This document shows, piece after piece, positions 1-6,661 of a DNA stretch of 36,905 nucleotides. The translations under genes and the position numbers were made by a program. The first letter of the stretch is position 1. Each line of letters starts with the position of its first letter. The notes under the pieces were generated by a model, which saw nothing but the letters and a program-made list of their open reading frames with translations, ran no database searches and was not told the DNA's origin. The stretch is from IMG/VR virus record IMGVR_UViG_3300013233_000041, positions 1-36,905 of that record; one strand, given 5' to 3'. Source of the stretch: a virus.

Positions 1-17
1 CGTTCAATAATATTCAA

Positions 18-179
18 TTAGGACTCCGTTTTTGTTGTAAATATAAAATAACCGTCAAACTCTTTCACTTCAACATCTTCTATCTTCTCACAAATTAAAC
101 CATTTTGGTTGAGATATTCTAGAACTTCTTTTCTGGATACTTTGTAAGCCCAAAGCTTACTTACTGTTACGTCTTTAAT
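18..179 (-). CDS. Small hypothetical protein (53 aa) with probable ATT start
   Basis: This open frame lies directly after the tRNA on the same strand. It encodes a mixed-charge soluble peptide that begins KDVTVSKLWAYKVSRKEVLE and ends FTTKTES. No ATG, GTG or TTG lies near its 5' end. A GGAG at 187-190 sits seven bases before an in-frame ATT (177-179), which I take as the start. The first GTG in frame would leave only the last third of the protein. A winged-helix-like pattern (KVSRKEVLEYLNQNGLICEK) is suggestive but too short to assign a function. The frame ends cleanly with TAA. The main alternative is that it is a chance open frame, so confidence is moderate. Confidence 0.42.
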   Translation of the reverse strand: MKDVTVSKLWAYKVSRKEVLEYLNQNGLICEKIEDVEVKEFDGYFIFTTKTES

Positions 180-194
180 ATTAATTCTCCTAAC

Positions 195-270
195 TGGAGC
201 CCTGTATCCGACTCAAACGGATGACCTGCTCATTACAAGTGAGCTGCTCTATCAACTGAGCTAACAGGGC
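195..270 (-). tRNA. tRNA-Thr (anticodon UGU), CCA encoded
   Basis: The minus strand folds into a full cloverleaf. The acceptor stem is GCCCUGU paired with ACAGGGC. The D arm contains AGCUCAGUUGAUAGAGC. The anticodon stem is GCUCA/UGAGC with loop CUUGUAA, giving anticodon UGU (Thr, reads ACA). The T arm is AUCCG-UUUGAGU-CGGAU. The discriminator is U, and CCA is encoded at 195-197. The length is 76 nt. It is the only tRNA in the window. The Shine-Dalgarno of the next gene begins four bases after the CCA, so tRNA 3' processing would release that mRNA's 5' end. Confidence 0.93.
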
Positions 271-274
271 AATT

Positions 275-487
275 CTACCAGTAGTATATCCACGGCTTAC
301 AGTCTAGAGGCATTAGCACCTCATCTATATCGACTTTACCATGCATAACTTTATGCCTTAATACGTTAAACTGTGACCTACGTTTTCGGTGCTTTTCTAG
401 CTTCCGCCAGTATTTAGGTTCTGACCAGTTATCATATTCCTTTTTATTGTGGTTAGCACGAAGTCCATTATGAAATGATCTACTCAT
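275..487 (-). CDS. Small basic hypothetical protein (70 aa)
   Basis: I chose the ATG at 485-487 (MSRSFHNGLRANHNKKEYDN) because an AGAGGAG sequence precedes it at normal spacing. The longer open frame up to 541 has no comparable ribosome site. The protein is rich in Lys, Arg, His and Trp in its centre (KYWRKLEKHRKRRSQ) and has a hydrophobic aromatic tail (KPWIYYW). I do not recognise the family. The net positive charge would fit nucleic-acid binding, which is inference. It lies four bases upstream of the tRNA on the same strand, in the run of small minus-strand genes downstream of the ligase. Confidence 0.7.
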   Translation of the reverse strand: MSRSFHNGLRANHNKKEYDNWSEPKYWRKLEKHRKRRSQFNVLRHKVMHGKVDIDEVLMPLDCKPWIYYW

Positions 488-549
488 CGAAATCTCCTCT
501 CGTGGAAGGGAAATTCTACACCGGATTAAGCTAGAGGTCAAGAATACTT

Positions 550-765
550 TTAACTAAGCTTTCGTAATGCCTCATTCTTGCTTAAAAGAATACCTCTAGC
601 TGACTTAGGGTTGTAATTAGGAACGGTTCCTACTTCCTGTAGCTCATTAGGGTGCTTCTTTTTATGTCTAGCAATGCGTGCAGCTTTGTTAGCTAGCCAA
701 CGTTGAGTGCTATTATAGTTTACTTTACTTGGTCGTTTTTTACGACCTGGATTATTTCCTGCCAT
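550..765 (-). CDS. Small basic hypothetical protein (71 aa)
   Basis: It starts at an ATG (MAGNNPGRKKRPSKVNYNST) with GAGGAAC about nine bases upstream. The start overlaps the end of the preceding gene, whose stop codon lies inside its first codons, so translation is probably coupled. The sequence is strongly basic, with clusters GRKKRPSK and RIARHKKKH, and has no membrane segment. The second half (PNYNPKSARGILLSKNEALR) is less charged. I do not recognise the family. Like its neighbour at 275-487 it may bind nucleic acid, judged only by charge. Confidence 0.75.
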   Translation of the reverse strand: MAGNNPGRKKRPSKVNYNSTQRWLANKAARIARHKKKHPNELQEVGTVPNYNPKSARGILLSKNEALRKLS

Positions 766-1087
766 TTTCTAGTTCCTCTATTCCTTTTTTAATTGCAGAT
801 ATTACTCCAGCATTAATACAATATTCCCAGAGTGCATCTGTTATTTCAATAGACTTAATAGGGGTTTCCTCTCGGTTATCTTTCTCAAACTGATGAATAG
901 GGAGAACCTTATAGGCTGCACCTGCTAAGTCCTGTAGTCCTAGACTAAATAGTCTAGACGCTTCCTCGTCGGTGCAGTCTAGATTAAACGTACAGGATCC
1001 ATCTTCATTTTCTACTTCATTTGATAATTCCACGCTTTTACACTCCTTGATTAGTCTAACGGTTAAGCCCTCTACTAACTCATGCAC
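752..1087 (-). CDS. Hypothetical acidic protein (111 aa)
   Basis: The product is acidic and soluble, about 111 residues, ending in a helical segment (AGVISAIKKGIEELENGRK). I chose the GTG at 1085-1087 (followed by HELVEGLTVRLIKE) because it forms a TAGTG overlap with the ligase stop and sits behind a GGGGG run. A GTG four codons further upstream (1097-1099) is the alternative. The middle (TFNLDCTDEEASRLFSLGLQDLAGAA) looks like a small alpha/beta fold. No family is recognised. Coupling to the ligase gene suggests co-expression early in infection. Confidence 0.75.
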   Translation of the reverse strand: MHELVEGLTVRLIKECKSVELSNEVENEDGSCTFNLDCTDEEASRLFSLGLQDLAGAAYKVLPIHQFEKDNREETPIKSIEITDALWEYCINAGVISAIKKGIEELENGRK

Positions 1088-2886
1088 TACAACCCCCACT
1101 CCCTACGGCACTCATAGTAGTCTACTACCTGAATGCCATATTGTCGGGCCTTATCAATCTTAGACCCACCTTTCTCTCCAGTTAGTAAAAAGTTTACTTT
1201 CTTAGTAACTCCAGGAACTACGGTCCAGCCTAGCGACTCTAACTTCTCTTTAATTGACACTCTTGTTACGTCCATTTTTCCAGTAATACAGACAGTCCCT
1301 TTACTAGCAGCAGTTTCTCCTTCTTGGATTGGTTCTAAATTAGGAAATAGAGCCTCAGATTTTTCTAAGTAGTCAGAATTATTATCAACCCACTGTATTA
1401 CACTATCGGCTGTTTTATCACCAAAACCCTTAATTATAATAATATCATCAAAGGATAAGTCTAATAATGAAGTAACTCCCGCCTTATACAAAGCTTTAGC
1501 ACTAGAAAGGCCAATACCTGGGATACACAGAGCCGCCCATAACTTGTATCTGGGTTGCAATTTAGCGGTCTGAATACTGTTCCAGATAGCGTCTGAATTA
1601 CCTGATAAAGACTCAACATTTCCTATACTAAGGCTAAACACGTCAGTTGGTCTAACTACCATTTTCTTAGCAATTAGAGCCTCTATTGCCGCAGGACCCA
1701 TACCTTTTATGCCTAGAACCTTAGTAAGTGTACTAACTTCTTTAGGAAGACTACCTCCGCAATGTTTATTTGTGCAGTAAACTAAGCCACGACGCTCCTC
1801 TGTTGGCTCAGAACAGCAAGGGCAGTTTCTAATCTCAATAGGGATGGAATAACTACCTTTGCCTACTACGCTAATAATCTGGGGGATAATAGACTTGGCC
1901 TTAATGATAGAGACTGTATCCCCAACACATAACCCTAATGCTCTAATAATATTCATATTAGATAGGGAAGCTCTGCCAACTGTGGAGCCCTCAATCTCTA
2001 CAGGATCTAGAATAGCTACTGGAGTAATACGTCCTAGTTTCCCCATACCCCACTCAATATTTACTAGAGTAGTTGTGTATTCTTCTTCAGGGAATTTATA
2101 AGCGAAAGCAAACTGGGGGTGATGTGAAGTAAATCCTACCCATTTATTACAGTCATTTAACTTATAAACAATCCCGTCTGTGAATGGGAATTCCTTAGCA
2201 AATACATCTTTGTCTAGTACTGATCTGCCAAGGATATGGTCTACCACTTGAAACCCATTATCATCTAAAGATTTTAAAATATCAGTAAATTCTAAGTCAC
2301 TAGCAGGCTTTTCTTCTACAGCATTGTAGGCAATAAATTCTACGTTTCTAGTCTTAAATTCGTCCTCACTCTGAAGACGCATAGCCCCAGCTACCATATT
2401 CCGATGGTTCTTATACTCACCCGCCTTAAAGGTCTTACAGTAAGCCTCTCCTTCAATACGAACATTTCCAGTAATAGATATACGCATTGGGATATTTAGA
2501 GACTTAGCTAGATGAGATACATCCTTTCCTTTTTCACCGTCCCCTCTAGTTAAGACCATTTCAATAGCCCCACCAGAGTAGTAAACACCTAAGGAAATAC
2601 CGTCTAACTTAGGCATAGCAACTGTTTCCCCTTTTAGGCGGTCAAATAACTGCTGAGGGGTTACTACATTATCTAGTGAGTACATTTGCTGGTATTTATG
2701 AGGAATACTAACATCCCACCCTTTAGCTCCTATAAGGAGTTCCCTAGTGATATTATGGTTTTTCTCATATTCTGTAAGATTAAAAAGGAGCTTATCATAT
2801 TCTGCGTCTGTAATCTCAGCATCATTATTATAATACCGATCAGCATACCTTTCTAATAGGGCTAAAGCTTCTTCGTAATTAAACAT
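1087..2886 (-). CDS. ligA: NAD-dependent DNA ligase (LigA family)
   Basis: This enzyme seals nicks in duplex DNA using NAD+. The N-terminus matches the Ia domain, with the Tyr-rich NMN-binding motif (YYNNDAEITDAEYDKL). The adenylation domain follows, with the active-site lysine in the KLDG motif at about residue 93. Next come the OB fold (GRITPVAILDPVEIEG), a four-cysteine zinc finger (CPCC...CTNKHC), helix-hairpin-helix repeats (IPGIGLSSAKAL, IKGFGDKTAD) and a C-terminal BRCT domain. At about 600 aa it is slightly shorter than bacterial LigA (about 670 aa). From memory, phage T5 encodes its ligase in two genes; here it is one uninterrupted chain. I chose ATG 2884-2886 behind GGAG. A TTG two codons upstream overlaps the previous stop and is possible. 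Confidence 0.96.
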   Translation of the reverse strand: MFNYEEALALLERYADRYYNNDAEITDAEYDKLLFNLTEYEKNHNITRELLIGAKGWDVSIPHKYQQMYSLDNVVTPQQLFDRLKGETVAMPKLDGISLGVYYSGGAIEMVLTRGDGEKGKDVSHLAKSLNIPMRISITGNVRIEGEAYCKTFKAGEYKNHRNMVAGAMRLQSEDEFKTRNVEFIAYNAVEEKPASDLEFTDILKSLDDNGFQVVDHILGRSVLDKDVFAKEFPFTDGIVYKLNDCNKWVGFTSHHPQFAFAYKFPEEEYTTTLVNIEWGMGKLGRITPVAILDPVEIEGSTVGRASLSNMNIIRALGLCVGDTVSIIKAKSIIPQIISVVGKGSYSIPIEIRNCPCCSEPTEERRGLVYCTNKHCGGSLPKEVSTLTKVLGIKGMGPAAIEALIAKKMVVRPTDVFSLSIGNVESLSGNSDAIWNSIQTAKLQPRYKLWAALCIPGIGLSSAKALYKAGVTSLLDLSFDDIIIIKGFGDKTADSVIQWVDNNSDYLEKSEALFPNLEPIQEGETAASKGTVCITGKMDVTRVSIKEKLESLGWTVVPGVTKKVNFLLTGEKGGSKIDKARQYGIQVVDYYECRREWGL

Positions 2887-2888
2887 TA

Positions 2889-3224
2889 TCAAATGTCTCC
2901 TGAGACACGAATACTAGGGTGTTGAAAGCCAGTTACTACAAGTTTCTGTTTATCCGTTGCTGATAAACGGGTTTGCACTACCTTACAAATTGAGTAGAGC
3001 ACTTCTGCACCATCCTTAGCTAGGATATCTTGGAAAGCCTCAAAAGGAAGGTCTTTGACACTACGGGTTACTGTAGTTACTTTAATACCGTCTTCCACTA
3101 GAGTTTTTGTACTACCCATAGTTTCTAGTAGCGTATTACGCAATTCCTCTTTTTGCTGTTCTAACAACTTAATCTGCTTTGTAACTTGAGCATATTCACG
3201 AGCCTTCTTAGATAATTCAGTCAT
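2889..3224 (-). CDS. Hypothetical coiled-coil protein (111 aa)
   Basis: The start is an ATG behind GGAG at nine bases. It is the first gene after the promoter at 3263-3291. Residues 4-35 form a probable coiled coil (KKAREYAQVTKQIKLLEQQK and onward). The rest is a compact domain with alternating hydrophobics (VKDLPFEAFQDILAKDGAEV) and a VVQTRLS element. I do not recognise the family. The last codons overlap the start of the ligase gene, so the two are likely co-translated. A role near DNA metabolism is inferred from this position only. Confidence 0.78.
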   Translation of the reverse strand: MTELSKKAREYAQVTKQIKLLEQQKEELRNTLLETMGSTKTLVEDGIKVTTVTRSVKDLPFEAFQDILAKDGAEVLYSICKVVQTRLSATDKQKLVVTGFQHPSIRVSGDI

Positions 3225-3262
3225 TATAATCGTCTCCTCTGGTTTATTCAGTCAATATACGA

Positions 3263-3291
3263 ATACTACACTTATGTAGGTAGTAAGTCAA
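3263..3291 (-). promoter_or_regulatory. Sigma70-type promoter, minus strand, for the ligase operon
   Basis: On the minus strand, TTGACT (3286-3291) is separated by exactly 17 bases from TAGTAT (3263-3268). Transcription would start near 3256, about 30 bases before the ATG of the 2889-3224 gene. The spacer contains CTACCTACATAA, nearly the same as in the plus-strand promoter at 4558. The -10 box is followed by TCG, as in other promoters of this window. Confidence 0.75.
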
Positions 3292-3347
3292 TTAGAATTT
3301 AAGGTTTGCTTTTTCAACAATTTACCTATATAAATAATCGTGGGCGA

Positions 3348-3376
3348 ATCCTACAGCGTAATCACCTAGTAGTCAA
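3348..3376 (-). promoter_or_regulatory. Second sigma70-type promoter, minus strand, tandem to the one at 3263
   Basis: TTGACT (3371-3376), a 17-base spacer and TAGGAT (3348-3353) are followed by TCG. It lies just downstream of the exonuclease stop and about 85 bases upstream of the 3263-3291 promoter, pointing the same way. The -10 box is weaker than in its neighbour. It shares the -35 hexamer and the TTCG end of the -10 region with the others. Confidence 0.6.
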
Positions 3377-3394
3377 TAATAATTTTAAGTCTTT

Positions 3395-4120
3395 TTAGTT
3401 TTCTGTAAACCAGTTTACTGTATAAAGTAGGTCCGAGTCTAAGTCAATAGTTTTAAGCCAGTTTAAGTAATTCCTAGGAATATCTTTAAAGTCTTGACCT
3501 TTATGTTTACCAAAAGTCATTTTCTGTATTAAGAAAGGTTTGTCACAATACTTAACAAAGTCTTCATCATCACAAGGAGTTTGCTCTTTTAAGAACTTAA
3601 ATAAAGACATTAACACTAGAACATCATTATCAGCTCTATGAGTAGATCCTTCATGAAATTCAGGCCTGTCTAGTCCTAAATCATATCGTAAGAACTGTAA
3701 AGCATGACTATCTGACTCAGGAAATAACCTTCTTGCTAGACGTAAGGTACATATAGTTTCCATATCTAGAATACTAATGATTTGATCTTGATTAGTACAC
3801 CTAGAAATAGCTTGGGCAATAATAGGGAAGTCAAAAGCACCATTATGAGCTACTACCCTAGTAACATCATAATCCCGTATATCTTTGACTAGTTCTTCGA
3901 GTACAAGTTCAATAGGTAGTCCTTTCATAACTACATCTTCAGTTATATGATGAACTGCTTTCGCCCCACTAGGAATAGTTTTCTTGTATTGGCAGATACA
4001 ATCTTTTATTCCTGTAAGGGGTGAACCAAACTCATCAACAACTACCCATGCAATCTCTAGGATATAGTCTTTTTCTGTATTTACACCTGTAGTTTCTGTA
4101 TCTAATAAAATATAGTTCAT
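3395..4120 (-). CDS. DEDDh 3'-5' exonuclease, ExoX-like
   Basis: A DnaQ-superfamily exonuclease. Exo I is DTETTG at residues 7-12 (Asp7, Glu9). Exo II is in VVAHNGAFDFPI. Exo III is the DEDDh signature HRADND. After the nuclease core the C-terminus carries a short module (MTFGKHKGQDFKDIPRNYLNWL) matching the C-terminal domain of exodeoxyribonuclease X and related phage proteins. The length of 241 aa is normal for ExoX-type enzymes (about 220). The start ATG overlaps the stop of the upstream membrane-protein gene as ATGA. Likely roles are degradation of host DNA or trimming 3' ends in replication or repair. The first is inference, since the nuclease family itself is clear. Confidence 0.9.
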   Translation of the reverse strand: MNYILLDTETTGVNTEKDYILEIAWVVVDEFGSPLTGIKDCICQYKKTIPSGAKAVHHITEDVVMKGLPIELVLEELVKDIRDYDVTRVVAHNGAFDFPIIAQAISRCTNQDQIISILDMETICTLRLARRLFPESDSHALQFLRYDLGLDRPEFHEGSTHRADNDVLVLMSLFKFLKEQTPCDDEDFVKYCDKPFLIQKMTFGKHKGQDFKDIPRNYLNWLKTIDLDSDLLYTVNWFTEN

Positions 4121-4338
4121 GCGAAGAATACCTGGTAAGTTGTAGAAATAAGAGCTACATTAATTAATCCTACAATTATTTTAGAGATTCGCCCTTGTAT
4201 ACGTAAATCCTTTTTAATACTTTTATTAGTTTCCTTATTGTTTTCTTCATTCATTTTTAATATACTGTAATAGCTAGATATATTTATAATAAAAGCAAGT
4301 ATTACTATACATATATAACCAGTGTATAATGGTATCAA
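4117..4338 (-). CDS. Small two-helix membrane protein (73 aa)
   Basis: It starts at TTG behind AGGAG at seven bases, about 30 bases downstream of the promoter at 4374-4402. Two hydrophobic segments (about residues 5-26, GYICIVILAFIINISSYY, and 53-70, KIIVGLINVALISTTYQV) flank a highly charged linker (KMNEENNKETNKSIKKDLRI). This makes an inner-membrane hairpin protein likely. Holin topology is conceivable, but nothing else here suggests lysis genes and the gene is in an early-looking operon. The function is unknown. It is translationally coupled to the exonuclease. Confidence 0.72.
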   Translation of the reverse strand: MIPLYTGYICIVILAFIINISSYYSILKMNEENNKETNKSIKKDLRIQGRISKIIVGLINVALISTTYQVFFA

Positions 4339-4373
4339 TATTTATCTCCTATTAGTTATAATAATTAAAAAAT

Positions 4374-4402
4374 AGTTTATCATATTATAGGGAATATGTC
4401 AA
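4374..4402 (-). promoter_or_regulatory. Sigma70-type promoter, minus strand
   Basis: TTGACA (4397-4402, consensus) is followed after 17 bases by TAAACT (4374-4379) on the minus strand. It would start transcription near 4367, just ahead of the TTG-initiated membrane-protein gene. It lacks the TTCG extension seen in the 3263 and 3348 promoters. Confidence 0.65.
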
Positions 4403-4450
4403 TAAAATTTTTAAGTTATATAAGGATACCTACCGAACCCAAAATTACTA

Positions 4451-4479
4451 TTGACCAAAGCTAGAATTTATGCTAGTGT
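4451..4479 (+). promoter_or_regulatory. Upstream plus-strand promoter of the replication cluster
   Basis: TTGACC (4451-4456), a 17-base spacer and TAGTGT (4474-4479), preceded by TG one base upstream (extended -10, TGC). It shares AATTTATGCTAGT with the promoter at 4558 and is followed by TCGG. The predicted start, near 4485, falls at or beside an ATG. Confidence 0.65.
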
Positions 4480-4557
4480 TCGGTATGGAAATCGAAAAGG
4501 GATGGATTCTAAAATATTTAAGAAAAAGTCAAGTCCAAATCGGACACAAAAATACTC

Positions 4558-4586
4558 TTGACTACCTACTTAATTTATGCTAGTAT
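4558..4586 (+). promoter_or_regulatory. Main plus-strand promoter for the D5-like gene
   Basis: TTGACT (4558-4563), a 17-base spacer ending in TGC (extended -10), and TAGTAT (4581-4586). This is the best match of the promoter family in this region. It would start transcription near 4593, giving a 75-base leader before the ATG at 4668. The spacer contains CTACCTACTTAA, also seen in the minus-strand promoter at 3263. Confidence 0.8.
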
Positions 4587-4667
4587 TCTCCACCGAGGCA
4601 GAAAGACCAACAGTTAAATATGAAACACTATTTAATAAAAACTAAATAAACAAAGGAAATAATAAAT

Positions 4668-5540
4668 ATGTCAGTATATACAGATACTATGGTTCAAACA
4701 ATCGAAGACGCACTGGTAGGTGTTGTTACAGCATCTAAAGTGCTAGTAGCTGAACTAGCAGAGTCTTTGGAAGTTTCAGAAAAGTCACTAGCAGCTAAGA
4801 TTCGTAATATGGGCTATACTACAGAAAATGCAGTAAAAGGAAAGACTTTTACTGAAGCAGAAACGGCACAGTTTGAGTCTCTAGCCAGTGCAGGTACAGC
4901 GACAGCAGAAGATATTGCCGAAGCTATGGGCAAAACTACTGCTCAAATTCGTGGTAAAGCTCTAGCTTGTAAAGCTACTCTAGCACCGTCCCCTAAGAAA
5001 GCACCAGCAGTTCTTAAGTACACAGAAGCAGAAACCGAAACAGTTACACAGATGGCTGAAAATGGTGATTTCATTGAAGATATTGCAGAAGCTATGAATC
5101 GTACAGTTGCTCAGATTCGCGGTAAGTTGCTGTCTCTCAAACTGAAAGCACCTCAGCGTGAGTCAAAAGCTAAGGCACGCACTGTAGTCTACACCGACGA
5201 AGTAATTGCTAGCGTAATTACAGCGGTAGGCGAAGGTCAGTCTTCTGCCGATATTGCTGAATCTCTGGAACTCAATGTTCGTGGTTTGCGTAGCCGTTTA
5301 GGCCGTATGTTGAAAGCGGGTGATATTGATGCCTTGCCTGAAGACATGGGTACTAATAAAGGCGGTGTATTTAACTACACTGACGAAATCATCGCAACTT
5401 TGCAGAACTTATCTGACAGTGGTATGACTTCAGCCGAGGCTGCAGAAGAAATTGGTGCTCCAGTTGGTAGTGTTCGTGCTAAATCAGGTAAACTCGGTAT
5501 CAAATGGGCAAAAGCAACTAAGGCTTCTACGGAAGACTAA
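4668..5540 (+). CDS. T5 D5-like DNA-binding protein made of five HTH-like repeats
   Basis: The 290-residue protein is a tandem array of homologous units. Each begins with (Y/F)T(D/E), at residues 4, 61, 118, 175 and 237: a period of 57, 57, 57 and 62. Each carries an HTH-like core such as EDIAEAMGKTTAQIRGKALA or ADIAESLELNVRGLRSRLGR. Linkers are basic (SPKKAPA, RESKAKAR). The first position of the T5-type cluster and the DNA-binding repeats match the role of T5 D5, an abundant DNA-binding early protein; the homology is inferred from position and type. Codon choice differs from its neighbours (CGT, GGT and CTG are common). With its own promoter and strong terminator, this points to very high expression. 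A role coating phage DNA or controlling transcription is likely. Confidence 0.82.
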   Translation: MSVYTDTMVQTIEDALVGVVTASKVLVAELAESLEVSEKSLAAKIRNMGYTTENAVKGKTFTEAETAQFESLASAGTATAEDIAEAMGKTTAQIRGKALACKATLAPSPKKAPAVLKYTEAETETVTQMAENGDFIEDIAEAMNRTVAQIRGKLLSLKLKAPQRESKAKARTVVYTDEVIASVITAVGEGQSSADIAESLELNVRGLRSRLGRMLKAGDIDALPEDMGTNKGGVFNYTDEIIATLQNLSDSGMTSAEAAEEIGAPVGSVRAKSGKLGIKWAKATKASTED

Positions 5541-5562
5541 TAAAACTTAACCCAGGCGGTAA

Positions 5563-5594
5563 AGGGAGTAGGCTTCGGTCTACTCCCTATTTTT
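5563..5594 (+). terminator. Intrinsic terminator after the D5-like gene
   Basis: GGGAGTAGGC-TTCG-GTCTACTCCC forms a ten-pair stem capped by a stable UUCG tetraloop, followed by TATTTTT. It lies 23 bases past the stop codon. It should make the D5-like gene a mostly separate transcript, with read-through feeding the next genes. Confidence 0.9.
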
Positions 5595-5606
5595 AGGAGT
5601 GAATTT

Positions 5607-5816
5607 ATGATAAAACAGGTTGAGTACGACCTAATAATCTCCCACGATGCTGGGGATTTGACTAGCTTAGTAGATAAAGCAATTTCCGATGGTTGGCAGG
5701 CTATCGGGGGTGTAGCGGTATCTCCTTGTGATGAGTCTATAGAAGGTTATATTTTCCACCAATCAATAGTATTATATGAAATAGATATTTGTGACGGAGT
5801 TTTTGATGAGGAATAG
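5607..5816 (+). CDS. DUF1737-like small protein (69 aa)
   Basis: The start has AGGAG at seven bases. The pattern of an N-terminal YDLIIS strand, a helix (LTSLVDKAISDGW), the GW-x2-GGVAV turn and a C-terminal FHQSIVLYE strand resembles the DUF1737 family. That family has a conserved GW..GG core and a Gln-containing last strand. The biochemical role of that family is not known to me. It is acidic at the C-terminus and overlaps the next gene, so the two are probably co-translated. The family call is by eye. Confidence 0.7.
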   Translation: MIKQVEYDLIISHDAGDLTSLVDKAISDGWQAIGGVAVSPCDESIEGYIFHQSIVLYEIDICDGVFDEE

Positions 5817-6105
5817 TGATTGTGTAAGTATCCCCCAGGATATGCTAGAAACTGCGGTAAAAACGTTAATATCAAGAGGGGAGTCCCGTGATAACGGACA
5901 AGAAAGAAGTATGGGTAAAACAATTAAGTTATTTAACGAGCTTACTGGAGCTGATCTAACAGAAACAGAAGGATGGTTATTTATGGTATTATTGAAACTA
6001 TCTAGAGCAAGCACCGGGTTCGACTACGATAACTTTATGGATGCAGCAGCTTACCTAGCTCTAGCACAAGAGTCTGAAGTTAAGAGTGACCTAGCTAATG
6101 GCTAA
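5806..6105 (+). CDS. DUF6378-like protein (99 aa)
   Basis: I chose the ATG at 5806 because GGAG lies six bases upstream. The GTG at 5791 is possible but less well placed. The sequence pattern (RGESRDNGQERSMGKTIKLF, then LTETEGWLFMVLLKLSRAST, then NFMDAAAYLALAQ) resembles the phage DUF6378 family: an R-x2-D..G motif near the N-terminus, a central LLKLSR helix and a C-terminal DxxxYLALA helix. The fold resembles all-alpha nucleotide-related proteins such as MazG, but no catalytic acidic cluster is obvious. The function is unknown. It overlaps both neighbours. Confidence 0.68.
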   Translation: MRNSDCVSIPQDMLETAVKTLISRGESRDNGQERSMGKTIKLFNELTGADLTETEGWLFMVLLKLSRASTGFDYDNFMDAAAYLALAQESEVKSDLANG

Positions 6106-6652
6106 AGTAGATCTCAATGAGAATGCTATAAAAAGAATGAAAGACCTAGCTGATGAGGTCAATCCTGATACTCGAAAGAAAGCGCACACAAAAGTTAGTA
6201 TAGCTAAAATGTTTAATATTACCACTGCTAGATTAAATAAGGAAATCCTAGCTTATGAGGAACGCCTGGCGAGAACAACACGTCGTAAAGAGGCTCTTCC
6301 TCACAGAATTCAACCTGAGGAAGTAGATTATTTTATCGAGTGTTATACACAAGATAAAATGACATTAGCTGAAATTGCTAAATTGACACTACGATCATCT
6401 TCGTCAATTAGATCCCACTTATTAAAACGTAATATACCAATGGTATCCACAAGGAAAACATCTAAGCCTACGGTGAAAACTGGGGACTTTGATACTGACT
6501 TACAGATTGGTGACAAAATATTATGCTACTATTACAACTTATTTGGTGAAGTGATGAAAGTATATCCCGACTACTTTAGGGTATGGTTATCTGATGGTGA
6601 TAAAAAGGGGTTCTTCGCACATAGGCCAAGGTCTGATCTAGCTAAAATATAA
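6098..6652 (+). CDS. HTH DNA-binding protein, possible origin-binding or helicase-loading factor
   Basis: 184 residues with two HTH-like regions: an N-terminal one (KVSIAKMFNITTARLNKEIL) and a central one (MTLAEIAKLTLRSSSSIRSH). The C-terminus looks like a small beta-barrel (GDKILCYYYNLFGEVMKVYP, then FRVWLSDGDKKGFFAHRP). The gene sits directly before the replicative helicase. From memory, T5-like phages have a putative origin-binding protein near their helicase. That makes an initiator or loader role plausible, but nothing in the sequence proves it. The start overlaps the previous gene's end. A general transcription regulator is the main alternative. Confidence 0.65.
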   Translation: MAKVDLNENAIKRMKDLADEVNPDTRKKAHTKVSIAKMFNITTARLNKEILAYEERLARTTRRKEALPHRIQPEEVDYFIECYTQDKMTLAEIAKLTLRSSSSIRSHLLKRNIPMVSTRKTSKPTVKTGDFDTDLQIGDKILCYYYNLFGEVMKVYPDYFRVWLSDGDKKGFFAHRPRSDLAKI

Positions 6653-6661
6653 GGAGAACTA

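Larger units (their letters stand above)
4339..4667. other. Divergent intergenic control region between the minus-strand early block and the replication cluster
   Basis: These 329 bases hold no convincing protein gene. They contain one minus-strand promoter (4374-4402) and two plus-strand promoters (4451-4479 and 4558-4586). The DNA is very AT-rich. The two plus promoters share the 14-base string AATTTATGCTAGTR. GTCC-AAATC-GGAC forms a small hairpin near 4532-4544. Past the second promoter is a 75-base leader before the gene at 4668, with a weak AAGGAAA ribosome site. No obvious iteron array or origin is visible. Confidence 0.6.

Noticed and set aside
488-541. N-terminal extension (18 codons) of the 275-487 gene
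   Set aside because: The extended start has no ribosome site, and the extension would overlie the strong AGAGGAG used by the internal ATG.
4620-4649. Nine-codon leader peptide (MKHYLIKTK) upstream of the D5-like gene
   Set aside because: It is very short, lacks a ribosome site and shows no attenuator structure.
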